Made by a program: the position numbers and the translations under genes. A stretch of 64,000 nt of DNA, taken from Clytia hemisphaerica. Its lineage: Eukaryota; Cnidaria; Hydrozoa; Leptothecata; Clytiidae. The notes below the pieces were generated by a model. That model saw only the letters and a program-made list of their open reading frames with translations. It was not told the DNA's origin and made no database searches. This document shows positions 13,101-24,627 of this stretch, piece after piece. The DNA is taken from the NCBI GenBank assembly GCA_902728285.1, contig CACVBU010000711.1, forward strand, positions 310,001 through 374,000. Direction: 5' to 3'. Each line of letters starts with the position of its first letter. Positions within the stretch are counted from its first letter, which is position 1.

Positions 13101-16100
13101 TTCTTACTGAAGGCACCGCAGACATGCAGAGAGGTGAGAGATTGATTCGTTCGGACGAAGGGATCCTTGAACCCATCTCTGACTGAGGCCATATCGCTGA
13201 GGCAGTGTAATCCTAAATGAAAAACGAAAAAATGAGCTTGATAGGCCAAAAATGAATAATAAGAGTGAAGAAAACTTTTTCGAGGGTACAGTGAACTATA
13301 CTTATCTTACGTACTAAAACTCCATTCCAAGGTCGTCGATCAAAACATAAAGCCATTTTAGTTGTTGGTGAAACCTTTCACCTTAATTTCATCAAAAAAA
13401 TTGGCTCCTCAAAAAGAGAGCGCGAAAATCTTTATCTATTATCCTTCTTGGAAAATGACAGGCCACAATTAAAGCGCACTAATTTAACTCTACTCCAAGT
13501 TTATCTAACTTCAATAACTTGAACATCGTATAGTTTTATATAAGTAAATTGTCTGTAGAGTGAGATGAGAGATGAAGAGATTACTAAATCATTAACTTCA
13601 ATAGGGGGGACGGTCTTGCTGTCTGAAGCGATAGAGAGAGAGGAGAAGAGAGAGAAAAAAAACAGTCTGACAAGCGATTATAGGATTGAAAAACGAGTGC
13701 GTTTGCTATTCTTCGTAGACAAATCATTCTTTTAATAAGTAGTTCAAATATGTTGGGGATGCTTTTGGTGCTTGATAGCAACCTCTAACGAATACGATTC
13801 ATTTCCGCACTATCTTTGGCTTTACAGAGGTCTGTGAATTGGTCTAGGGAAAGCAACAAAAAAAAGAGAAAAACCCAAAGAGAAATTTTCAGCAGTTCAA
13901 TATTATGAGGAGGAGAATGAGGTAATTTAATGGTCATTCGTCAGTATTTTTGGGAGGAGAGATCGACCCTACTCATCCTGTCAACCCACCCAACCAACAT
14001 TGAAATAGATCCATAAAGATGACACTTATCGAGCCAGACTTAATCCAGAGCACGACCTGATATTAATAAAGTAGGGTTGCCAGGGTGATAGATTTAATTA
14101 GATTTTGTTAAATAAACTTGTCGTCTCCTTGCATACTCTTATCAGGAAGCTCGCCTTTTTTAAGCCAAGATGTCTCTGACTTACAAAGTCCTGACCAGTA
14201 AAGTAAAAAATTAAATTTTTTCAAGCACATAGTAGGAGGCCAAACCTTAGAATCTGTGACAACTTTTCTATGACGCAACAACATGAATTTTATTTGAAAG
14301 ATGAATGTATTTGAAGACATTTTCGTGAAGGAGGTCCGCTGTTAAGGCCTGGCAAAATCTTTAAGGGGTCAAATTGGGAAATTACCCTTTTTTGACCCCA
14401 TGAAAAACAAGCACATTAAAAAACCGTGGAAAGATTTTATTCATCGACCGGGACTGTCAAATGACCTGAATATATTGAAGGAATTTATTTCTATTGACAT
14501 ATCTATTGGTATTACTACTTCTCAAGAGAAACGTCTATCATACTTAAACATGAAACCTCAACAAAAACTTTCTCCTCCCATGTCTAAGATAAGCCTCTTT
14601 ATAATACTTGTCTAAACGTTCAAAACCTCAAATTGGATACAGACATTCTATCAAGCTTCTTATCTCGGAAAAAATTAAATCACTTCGAAATGAAATCTTT
14701 CAAAGGACAAAGTTAGTTACGTCTTCTATTGGGATTTTATTTCCGTTGGTAAAACTCTGTGAAAATGACTTCAAAACTCTTGACCCACTTTTCATTGTTT
14801 CTCATGGAATCAAATTCATATATAAAAGGGGTGGGATATAAACGCCTTCTTTGTGATAATAACCTGATAACTCTCCCTCTCTCTCTCTCTCTCTCTTGAG
14901 CCTTTCTTTGAATAAAATTCCAGATAGATTTCTTAAAATTGAGGGATATATGAAAAGTAAAGATCCAGAATTTTTTTTTTAGCTACAAAGAAATCATGAA
15001 CAAGTCAAAAGAGTTTATTGGAAGGTGTATCCACTTATCATTAACGAAGAAATCTTACCAATTGAAGACAAAATCGCCCAAAAGCATTCTGTTCCAAATG
15101 CAAATTAAGAACGCAGACTAATAATTCGCGATTATAATGGTTTTCGAAAGTTCGGTGTTTTCATTTCTGGTAATAATCAATTTCTGCCTTAATGTTTACA
15201 AATTTGAGAAAGAAAACAAGTGTATTTCAACCAACGTAGAAGAACTCTCGCGGGAATGGCATACTTATTTTTTGAAAGCTAAGTATGTTATTTACAATGG
15301 AGTCTCTTCAACTCGAAAATCTCCATAACTCAAACAAGTTTTCTGGTCCCTCCAGTCAGAGGAATGTAAAGAGATGGAAAAACAGCCAGGTCTCTTGCCC
15401 TTAAGGGAGTTTATGTTGAGTAAATAGGTTTCTTTTGTTGTCGATATAAAAAATCTGCATAATTAGCGTGTTGTGACAAAATTCTTTTGTTTCAAGCCTG
15501 ATTATGCGCAAACTTTTAGGGCTTATATTTTGGGTACACCTCTCCTATACGTAAAGGTACCTATATCTTCTTGTTCAGAACTTCCTAGCAATTATACTGA
15601 TATAACCGCATCATGACCGCACCATTATATGGAAAGCTAGAGCTCGAGAAAATTCATCTTGATTTTACTCGACTTCTGACAGTTTTACAAGAACCAATTT
15701 AATATCATTGCGTTGAGAATTTCTTTTGCTATACATTGGTAAAAATATTGCTCCTTATTCTTAAAAATTGAACTAGTAATCGGCAAAAATGGAAAAACAA
15801 ATTTTCATTTTTATCGTCAAATTATGTAGAAACCGTCCGATTTGTATGGCGAGCCGTCTTTTCTGGACTTTCATTTAATGACCTAATCAACGTTTTTACA
15901 ATAGAATTTTCAATAGAAGTGATCGTTGAACTTTGAGTAATCAGAAAAGCTGTTTTTCCATCTCTTTACATTCCTCTGCTCCAGTTAACAATACTTTAGA
16001 AACGTTAAATAATTCGATGAAATTTGTGTCCCCCTTACGAGTTAGAGCAATTCGAGTTATACTTTAATAATTTCCACTTTAATAATGTCAGTTGCTGAGG

Positions 16101-18936
16101 CTGGACGAATGTTGGTTTGCCGTCAGCCGACCGACTCTTCTCTAAACTTGCTGACCTAAAAAACTTTTATTGCTATTTCGGCAAAGAGAATTTTTTTCTT
16201 CAAAAATTTCAAAAAATACAGACAAAAATTCCATGAATGACCAAAATAAAAAATTTTCCGACCGACGGGTGACAGTAAACCAAAAAAAATTCAAGTCCAG
16301 CCTGAAGGTCTTACCTGAGGAGCATCAGGTTCGTCGGAATAACAAAACTTGCGGACAACGTTATTAATGTTCACTTTCTTTTGAGATGTCGCCCTTCACG
16401 TGTGAAGGGCGACACCACCGCCTGTTGCTTCGCCTTCACAATGGGTGCGTTTGGCGGGGGCGGGTAGTTAGGGGCGGCATTGGATGTAGGTACACTAACA
16501 GGATGATCGCGTGACGCGATGGTGGTGGGGTAAGCAACCGTGTGATTACCCACAGTTTTGTTCTCACGAAGTAGAGCAATGTCCTGAAGAAAGAGAAAGC
16601 GTGAAAGAAAAGAGACTTGAAAAATGCCAATGAGACGTTCGATAATACCAAGTTTCCCAGGCCCTAGTTGTAAAATTTATCTTCATTGTAAAACGTTAGC
16701 ACCAATAAAACCGGCAAAATTGGAAAACAAAATGAAAGAATGTTACCGGTGGTTTGCCCAGATCATTACGATTAGCATAAAGGTTTTCTTTCCTTCGATC
16801 ATGCTCAGTGAAATCCTGAAATTAAAAAGAAGAATTCTAGTGAATACTATAATCACTGTGATAAATAATTCTAGTTTTTATGAAAATCTATCTAATTTAC
16901 GACAGTATAGTTTATAATGTATGTAAAAACCTTCGTTCAACCTGACCAGATTTATGTAAATGTATAGGTAACCGAAAGATAAGAACATCAAGATGTAAAC
17001 ATAATAATATACCATTGGACAATCTTCCTCATCTTCTTGCCAACAAGAATCCAATTCTCGTTTTTGGATTAAGATCTCATCTTCGATGGTATGTCGATGG
17101 TCTTGAGAGGGAGCAGGGTGCACACAATCTGCACAATAACACATCCCACGACCATGTTGAGTGTGGGTTGTCATGTAGGAGGTAGGCTGATGGGTTGGAT
17201 GATGTTGTGTGGGAGGCTGTCCTGTCCCGTTCATTGGAAGTGGCTGTCGTTGAATGTGATTGGCAGGAGGTGGCTGTGGATTACCTGGGTGGTAGCCACC
17301 TGGTATCTTCTGGTTGGGGTAGTTACTTATCGGTGGAGGGGGTTGATGGGGACTGTAATGTTGGTTGTAATAGGAGGTTGGAGGAGGTTGTGGCTTCCTA
17401 CTTGGGTCAGAAGTTGGTAGAGGCGCCTGTTTTTTTACCAAAAGAGGGGACATGACAGGGTTGATTGGTTGGGTGGAAGGATGGCTGTAGGGCGGTACTG
17501 AAGCAATCGAGGGCGGCTTTTGAGAAGATGTTGACATCTAGAGAAAGATAAAGATAAACGTTAACCAAAGAAATAAAACTAGTAATGTTCTTTTATTCAG
17601 CATTTTCCTGCGGTACTTCGGCTCAAAACCAGATTTTCTCAAAGAAATAATGAATATTGAGATTTGTGCAAACAAATGTTTTTAATACAGACACGAACCT
17701 TTTTTATTTGAGATGAGGAAGATGTTTGAGAGAGATTTTCCACCACACTGTTACATTCTTCTTCTTCTTCCTCAGAAAGATTGAATCTGAAAATAAATGT
17801 TGGTGGATAATTTCAAATTGACAAATATCATTGTCACTACTGCCTGATGTCTAAAAACCCATTTGAAGCTTCAATCTTCAATCTTTCCCAAGCAAGAAAA
17901 AGCGAATCTTTAAGATTCGCGCCGCATATGGAACAACCGATTGAATCTAGCCCTTTCTTTGTTTTCACACGTAATATTTTTCAGAAACTTATGATAGATT
18001 TAACTTTTACGTTGTAGATGGGAGATACTTGGAATCATTACCATCAAAGAGATCCCTCTGTAGGCTTTAAAGTAATTAATCAAAATTTACTTTGCTTTGG
18101 TATAAAATCTTGTTTCTTAGAAAGATAAATCGTTTCAGATAGCTTTTTGCTCTAATACACACGAGTGTTAACCAAAATCCTCTGACATGAATTAGTGTAC
18201 AGACTCCAGTGAGACTTTGTTTTGGTCTTTAAAAGCCCATAATAGAACACAGGAAATTAGAAGTAATATCTAGCTAATCATTCGATGTCACCAATAAACT
18301 TCCTTTCAAACTTGTCTAGTAGACTAATCTATAACTCATAATGTCAACAAGTCTAAAATTACAACGAACGTAGAAAAATAGAAGAATGAATGGACTACTG
18401 CATCAAAAAAACCCTTCTAATAAATTCTAAAATAGCCCAATTCAGATAAGTCTTGATTGCTGGCAGACTAATCGCTCTACCTCAAGCATCTTTCGTCAAT
18501 GTGGTTTGCATAACACCACAACAGTAGAAAATGTGGTGTAATTATAATTAGTGAATCACTTCTATCATTTTAAAAATACTTCTGAAAGAGAACCTCGCCT
18601 GGACAAACTCTCTTAAAATTCAGTATTAAATGTATTTCTTTGAATTTATGCATGGAAAAACTTAAACATTAATTTAAAGAAACCGAAGATTAATGAAGTG
18701 ACCTAACGATCTTGCCGGGCAAAAAAGTTTTTTTATAGAACTTAGATATGGGTATATATATTATGTATAAAGATATATTATGTTTGAAGGGACGACTCAA
18801 AATCATGGATGACAGAAACAATGGAAAAAAGGAGATCATCCAAATAAAAGCAAATTTAACAGTGTTAAGATATTGGATAGAACTCACCTTGGTGTTTCAC
18901 GGTCTAGCTGGTCAATATTTCGACCAAAAATATCAT
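4609..18936 (-). CDS. APC: APC (adenomatous polyposis coli) homologue, multi-exon, 5' end missing
   Basis: APC is a cytoplasmic scaffold that in animals binds microtubule and actin regulators and, in many lineages, the beta-catenin destruction complex. Exons read on the minus strand: 18936-18888, 17786-17699, 17537-17013, 16815-16747, 16583-16315, 13212-13108, 12839-12600, 12314-12213, 11971-11837, 11555-11349, 10523-10446, 10158-10024, 9802-9716, 9360-8552, 8433-7965, 7723-7348, 7127-4609; nearly all join in frame at GT/AG sites. About 2,080 residues are visible. The armadillo array starts in exon 7723-7348 (SLLSMLGTHDHDD, CVAMRQSQCVPLLIKLLH) and continues through the last exon (ALHNIVHS, MKLSFDEEH, VSNACGVLWNISA). 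The region before it is very rich in Pro, Gln, His and Asn. The tail after the repeats is only about 460 residues and ends in a Lys-rich stretch. No start methionine or N-terminal dimerisation coiled coil was found. Confidence 0.93.
11837..13212 (-). repeat. Duplicated exon pair in the pre-armadillo part of APC
   Basis: Four consecutive exons form two copies of a pair. Exons 13212-13108 and 12314-12213 encode related 35- and 34-residue blocks sharing SEMGSRIPSSE, then LSPL and a P-S end. Exons 12839-12600 and 11971-11837 both begin GIQTP(A/V)EP(N/G)TG. All are multiples of three with phase-0 borders, so the duplication kept the frame. I do not recognise the motif from any named APC repeat. 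Confidence 0.85.
13213..16314. other. APC intron with a pogo-like element and unassigned sequence
   Basis: Intron between APC exons. It contains a (CT)n tract near 14871-14896 and a TIR element at about 15297-16065. Between 14400 and 15330 there are short plus-strand open frames of 60-80 codons (14400-14615, 14608-14841, 15137-15328) with no recognisable similarity; they may be remnants of an old mobile element. No exon of APC was found here. Confidence 0.5.
15297..16065. mobile_element. Non-autonomous element with TAACTCGAA-type ends
   Basis: A 30-bp inverted pair lies at 15356-15385 and 15950-15979 (landmark GAATGTAAAGAGATGG). Outside these are AACTCGAA / TTCGAGTT motifs like those in the ends of pogo/Tc1-mariner elements, also seen at 30332-30957. 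No transposase is visible. Confidence 0.5.
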
Positions 18937-20030
18937 CTGAAAAAAAAAACGACAAGTATAATTCAGTTCTGTTTCACATAATAGAAAAGAGTAAAAATGA
19001 TTCAAGTATTAGCAGAAGATGTGACATCATCGAAATTCCTCTTTTATGTACATTACAAGATAGTTAAACAAATATTTTGACCTTTAAAATATCTAATTTA
19101 GATTAAAGGACTCAATTTTTGAATTAATTAAAAAAACCGTTGGAGGAGAAAAACTAATATGTAATACAGAGCATCATCACTAATAAAAATTATATTACTT
19201 TTATAATTGACACAAAATTTACACGTTTTTTCTCATAAGAACATCCAAAGTTTTTGAAGCCTTCGGATGCTCTTAACTTTTTCAGATTTAGGCCTAAAAA
19301 TGTTCTGAGCATGTTCTAATTTTCGCCATTTTGTGCGTTTTTCTAAGAAATCGGGTGTTTTAAAGTCCCCAGCGCCTTAAAAATGTTCTTAAATAGTTCT
19401 TAACATTTTGGCCATCGAAGCCTTATGTTCTTATATAGTTTGTTCTTATAAAAAAAACAATGTGTATTTAGAAAACCAAAGGCTTCATACCGTCAGAATG
19501 GTTCATCCTCTGCTGTAATGTATAATATTCTTCATGAATATGCAAAGGCTCCACAAATCAATTGTCCATTATTCTTTGCTAATAATCTCTTTCTTGATTT
19601 TATAGTCCATTGTTATATTTCATTTATACATAACCTGAAAAATACCAATTTGTAGGAAGCAAAGTGTATTGGAACCCTCTTAGGAATTCATTGAAGAAAT
19701 TTTATACAACCATGAGAAAATATATTTAAACATTGCATAAGAGGGATCAGTTTATTTCATTTTGCAGTTTTATTTATAAATTTAAATACTAAAAAAAGTT
19801 ATTTCAAAAAGTAAGCAGAAATAATACCTTTTCTAAGAAAAGAACTTCTTAAAATCAATAATATAGAAGTTAGATAGTGGTATTTTGTAGTATTCTGATG
19901 TTGTTGTTATTACAATGTAGACAATTTGGATGATGATATTGAAATTGATTTGTCATTTTGGATCTGCAAATTATAGCACACTTAAACAATTGAAAATCAG
20001 ATTCTAAGACATAAAATTTTAAAAAATATA
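18937..20030. other. Spacer between APC and archease
   Basis: AT-rich sequence. Further 5' exons of APC may lie here but none could be supported. It holds a TIR element at about 19222-19464; the right end should carry the 3' untranslated region of the archease gene. Confidence 0.4.
19222..19464. mobile_element. Short TIR element
   Basis: The ends carry GTTTTTT followed by ATAAGAACA and its complement. GTTCTTA/TAAGAAC motifs repeat inside. About 240 bp, non-coding. Confidence 0.45.
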
Positions 20031-20513
20031 CTAAATATCAACAATAACATAGACTTCAAAGTCTTTTTCATTCCTATGAATTTGCAAATTTGAGTATGTA
20101 ATTGCTTTTACTTCAGTCCCTTGCGGATGTTTATCCAGGTTAAATTGTTCTCCCCTCAATATTGCTTTTATAGTAAAGTTAGTTTCATCAAATTCTGTTA
20201 TTTCTACACGACAAGCACAAATGTAAGGCTCTGCACAAAATACAAAAAGACATTCATCTAAGAAATTGAATAGTAGTGATTCAATGTCATGTCCATTTGC
20301 CTCTACATTTTCTTCTTGTATTGGGTCAACTGTTTCGATTTCTGTCATAATTCCGTACATGCCTACTGCTGCTTCTTCAAATGCCTCTTTGAGACTTGCT
20401 CCCCATGAGTGGATTTGAACATCTGCTGGATGATCTAGATATTCATAACCTTTACTGTGAAATTGCTGTTCCAAATCTGAAGCAGTCGCTGTTTCTCCTC
20501 CTTCACTAGCCAT
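20031..20513 (-). CDS. ZBTB8OS: Archease (RtcB ligase cofactor protein)
   Basis: Complete 160-residue protein in one exon. Archease helps the RtcB tRNA ligase through repeated turnover and guanylylation during tRNA and XBP1 mRNA splicing. Diagnostic features are the N-terminal YEYLDHPADVQIHSWG block, whose Asp belongs to the metal site, the central LLFNFLDECLFVF helix, and the C-terminal VYVIVDI with the second conserved Asp. Length and ends fit the family. The start is the ATG of MASEGGETA. It is odd in having no intron, while APC and SIN3 nearby are cut into many exons; a retrocopy is possible, but the frame is intact and conserved. Confidence 0.95.
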   Translation of the reverse strand: MASEGGETATASDLEQQFHSKGYEYLDHPADVQIHSWGASLKEAFEEAAVGMYGIMTEIETVDPIQEENVEANGHDIESLLFNFLDECLFVFCAEPYICACRVEITEFDETNFTIKAILRGEQFNLDKHPQGTEVKAITYSNLQIHRNEKDFEVYVIVDI

Positions 20514-21147
20514 TTTAATTCTTTTGTTTTAAAAATATTATACCAAAGTATTAACTTTTGAAGATTGGACAGAACACCTTTAAGTTCTGTAGAACTTTGA
20601 TTTGAAAACAAAACAAAACTTAAATGGTATACTAGAGTTTCAGAGCTTAATCATAATAAATCTAGTCTGCTATACTGTAAAAAAGGCAAATAGAGACAAA
20701 GATAATTTTCAAACAGCGCCCAGACCTCCAGCTTCATGTTCCCTTTCAGGCATTATTAGAAACTCAATCTAAATTTACAAAAAACAGTTCCAGCTCAAAG
20801 TGCTTAGAAAATTCCCTGGCTTATAATATGTGACCTATTGACCTGTAACCTCTGACCTGAGTTTCAAATTAGCCGAACTATTGCCTTTTTCACACAAAAT
20901 ATTTGAAAACAATTATTCACAAAAATGTATTGTGAGTCTCATGGAAAATTAATCCTTTTAAAGTTTCACTGAGAAAAAAGTTTTCAAGTGTCTTGGCCTG
21001 GCAGTGAGGTGTTTTGAATAAAAACACCAATTTTCTGGCTTTATTTGGCAAATATTGTCAATGGAGTCAATAATCAATTTAAAAAATCTGAAATCTATTT
21101 CTGCAACATTATTCAATTTTTTTCGTGAGCACATCTGACATCTATTA

Positions 21148-21589
21148 CTTAGGGGTCACTCACATATTGATTCTTCCCACGAATAACGTCGAATTAATAA
21201 TTAATAATTTGAAAACCCCTAAACTTTTTTTGCAAAGTTGCTGGAATTAATCATATCTCCGTAACCATAATCAACAGAATAGCGACATTTCACAAAAAAA
21301 AGACCGACCGTCCGTGAAATTCAAGGGCCGGGCAGACCATCTAAACAAAAGGAACACAAGACATAAACATCGGTCCATTTGTTTTGGTTAAAATTGTTCT
21401 ATAAAATAGCGAAGCAAACAAATACTTAGGTATATAAAAGGAGGAAAAGAAATTTGGAAAGTAACATTTGTCACAGAATAAACGTCTCAAAAATCGATAT
21501 TTCTAGTGAAATTTCTTAGCTTCACAGCCCCCCAACCCTTCGCGTCAATTTGACGTTAGCCGTGGGAAGAATCAATATGTGACCCCTTA
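21148..21589. mobile_element. TIR element of about 440 bp
   Basis: The ends TTAGGGGTCAC and GTGACCCCTTAA are followed inward by the shared block CATATTGATTCTTCCCACG (complement at about 21560-21580) and AACGTC. The inverted match covers about 40 bp with few mismatches. No open frame is credible. Confidence 0.65.
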
Positions 21590-23434
21590 AGAGCCAGTTT
21601 TTTAAGAGCGGGGCAGGTCCAATAGTTTGAAACTTAGATTTTTTTAATTTTCAGATATGTTCTTAGTTATGACGTCACAAAAACACTACAAATTTGATTT
21701 TATGGGTATTTTAAAGCCATCTGAGTTTGTTCCTGCTTAAAATAATAATTCCTTGTAGTTCAGTCCCTGGTCTATCCATTCGAAGTGATTGCAATAAAAA
21801 ATTACAGCCTTGCTGGCCCCTAGAGGCCTGAAAAGCCAATTAGGTCTAAAAAAGTACCAACTTTAGCCTAATTTTCCTAGAAATCCGAACATTTTCTGGC
21901 CTCCAACTCCTCTGTTCCTAAAAGATAATTGTCTGGTATCTCAGGATTAAAAGAAAAACCTATGTGACCTCCTACCATTAATTTTTAATCTTGATTTAAA
22001 AACTTTCTTAATATAATATTGCTCAAAAAATGACTAAAATTTGGGATATTTTGGCCCATTGACAGATTTTAAACGGGTCTAAATCACTGAATTTGTTGTA
22101 ATATAAGGGATACTGTATGATGAATCTTTCATATCAAAACCATGAAACTAGGTGAAAAAAGTTGTCAAATGTGCTTTCTTGGGCCAAAAAGGCTTTTCTT
22201 CTCAACTTTTTGACTAGAGTCATTATATTGCAGCCAATAACTGGCAGTTAGAAAATAAATTTGATCTGAAAATCATGATTCTTCATCACATTTCAGAAAA
22301 GTTTCTAGGAAAATCAAATATGGTACTCTTTGACAGCTTTTTTAAAGAGGCTGAAATTTCATTCAAAGGCGGCTTCTAACTTTCCTGACCCCCTTAATTT
22401 TGCAAAATTGACTTAAAAGTACATTTTTGGCTGAAATTTTTGCCCAAAATGAGTACCCATTGATACATGTTTCTTGATTTTGTGAAAGCATCCTATAGAT
22501 AGTGCAACAATTTATCAAAAGTTGGAACCCTTTTTCTTTCTTTTATAAATATTAGGGCTAGCTCAAAATCCGTCTTAACTCTAAAATCCTAAAAATCTTG
22601 ACAATGCTGTTAAAAGCAACAATTTTTGATCAAGATTGAACAGAAAATGAGTCCTCTAAGACAATGAAATCTTGGTTTTTGGAAAGTTTCATGGGGATAG
22701 TACAAACTTTCATCAAGATCTTTACCTGCTAATCTACCATTTAAAGATTAAGTCTGTCAAAATGTGCTTCTAAAATCTCAAATCTTCAAAGGTGAGCTTT
22801 ACCAAACCCAAAAAACAATTTTGCTATTAACCTATTTGTCCTTAAATGCAATTAAATGATCCCAGAGTTCAAATTATCCAAGAAGAAGGTAAGGTTTAGG
22901 AATATTTTGTACTTTTGGACTGGATCTCTAAGTATTTAAAAGTAGAAAGGTTGATAGCAAAGTTGCTTTTAGAAGTTAGTGAAGTTCATTGTTTAAGATT
23001 TTTATTTAAGACAAAAGTTTTAAGAGCTGTAAGACAAAAGGTTATTTACTCTCTGACCTTTAAGCAAAGAATATATATAGTTTCAATCAGCGATTCCGAC
23101 CTCCCTATTATTCCCATCCTATAAAGAAGGGTGTCGGAATTAGATGAGGTATGTTTGACATTCAACGGTGCTGTGTAGATTGTAAATGACTCCCCACAAT
23201 ATTAGAGGAGGGATGTCGTCGACCAAGTTACTGTACTTTCTCTATTTCCTATCTTCCATTCTACTTTTGAATTGCTTCTGAGTTATTTTCTTTCTTTTCT
23301 AAACTGATTCTAATATAATCTCCCAAGCCTCAACTGCTCGAACCACCAAACGCATGGATTCCAAAGCAAAACCATACCAGTTGGGCTAAAAGAGACAGGG
23401 CAGAAAACAAAACAAACTTATACTAATAAGAGTG

Positions 23435-23575
23435 TACCGTGAGTGGTCCTAAATCCGACAACCTCCTGTCTACCGACAACCCTCCCCAAATCCGATGGGG
23501 TCTTTCAAAGATACAAAATAAAATTTGGGGGTCGGATTTTAGGCAGGGCTGTCGGATTTAGGACCACTCACGGTA
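23435..23575. mobile_element. 141-bp TIR element with perfect 26-bp ends
   Basis: The ends begin TACCGTGAGTGGTCCTAAAT and are perfectly complementary over 26 bp, with TA at each border (possible TA target site). Inside, GACCCC/GGGGTC and CCGACA motifs form further inverted repeats. Fragments of the same family occur at about 42583-42640, 43120-43150 and 54850-54905. Confidence 0.8.
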
Positions 23576-24144
23576 ATTTACAGACCCTATATATAATAGC
23601 TCCCAACCCTACCCCTATTCCAAAGCCCTACTGCCCTATGCTATGTGCAGACACAAGGGAGCAAACTTTATGGCTACATCCCATGCCATCAACACAACAA
23701 ACAACACTACTGCACCGCATATCATGCATGATATGAGAGCATGGCAGAGGAAACTATTTTGATATAACGAAGCCATAGATCTATATTAAGTTTTTCTTTT
23801 TCTGGGATAGATCTTTTGAGCAAAAAAAAAGAACAATCTTCTTACCATGAAATCAAAGAAAACCTGAAAATAGTCCAACAGAAAAAACAAACTTTCTAGG
23901 ATTTTGATACACTTTCTTTCTCGCTTGGGTAGCCATTATGGATTTTCTTTCATCTTGGTCACACTCACACAGTAGAAAATTCAGTTCAGAAAAACTGTTT
24001 TTAGGACGAGCGTTCAGCCAAGGACAGCCGATTCATTGAAGCCGTTCCTCAAAATAACCCCTAAAAAAGGGAAAGGACGGAGATTATTGTAAACAAAGAC
24101 TCAGTGTGCAACTGATCACCAAAAGGGATTTGAACAAAGGCGGT

Positions 24145-24627
24145 ATGGCATCTACTTTCACAGATATTGTTGCTGCTAAGAAGCTTGCATCCATAAAAAA
24201 AGCTTACAAACTTCCTGATGGAGGTGATTCAGACGAATTAACGTTGGAAGAACAGAGAAAGTTGGATAGAAAGGTCGAAAAAGAGAGTGAAAAGCGCTTG
24301 AAACAGAAGGAAAAACGCGAGGAACAGTACTCGGATCGCGAGAGGGAAAGAGAAAAACTTCGAAGTAGAATTCGTGCCAAATATGACATTGGCACAGAAA
24401 AGGAACAGGAAATAGGGAAGAAAAAGAATAAGAAAAAGGGGGACCTCAAAGAAAAAGACTTCTATAAATATAACAAAGCGATGTCAGAGACCAGTAGTAA
24501 AAAGCAGGAAAAATCAGAATTGGAAAGTACGAGAGGAGAGTCTATGAAATTTTCCTCCAATATGCAAAATCTTGCTGATCACCAAGAAGGGAAAGGAAAG
24601 GATAAAACAGACTGCATAATATCCTAA
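24145..24627 (+). CDS. Complexin-like SNARE regulator with C-terminal CAAX box
   Basis: Complete 160-residue, highly charged protein in one exon. Complexins bind the assembled SNARE bundle in its groove and clamp or promote vesicle fusion. Residues about 40-95 are a Lys/Glu/Arg-rich helix; the segment EREREKLRSRIRAKYDIG lines up with the central SNARE-binding helix of complexins (EREVMRQGIRDKYGI type). The last residues, CIIS, fit a CAAX prenylation box as in farnesylated complexins. The start is the ATG at 24145 (MASTFTDIV); an upstream GTG in frame is not used. Family length is usually 130-160. It is less likely to be a generic coiled-coil protein because the helix motif and CAAX box occur together. 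Confidence 0.82.
   Translation: MASTFTDIVAAKKLASIKKAYKLPDGGDSDELTLEEQRKLDRKVEKESEKRLKQKEKREEQYSDREREREKLRSRIRAKYDIGTEKEQEIGKKKNKKKGDLKEKDFYKYNKAMSETSSKKQEKSELESTRGESMKFSSNMQNLADHQEGKGKDKTDCIIS

Larger units (their letters stand above)
20514..24144. other. Spacer between archease and complexin with TIR elements
   Basis: No gene is recognisable. It contains TIR elements at 21148-21589 and 23435-23575; the rest (about 21.6-23.4 kb) is AT-rich with many stops. The promoters of archease (minus, left end) and complexin (plus, right end) should lie at the edges. Confidence 0.5.

Noticed and set aside
16389..16414. Hairpin as a transcription terminator
   Set aside because: It lies inside an exon of a eukaryotic gene and has no T-run; bacterial terminator logic does not apply.
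24106..24144. Upstream in-frame extension of the complexin frame
   Set aside because: It begins with GTG, not ATG; the ATG at 24145 is the natural eukaryotic start.
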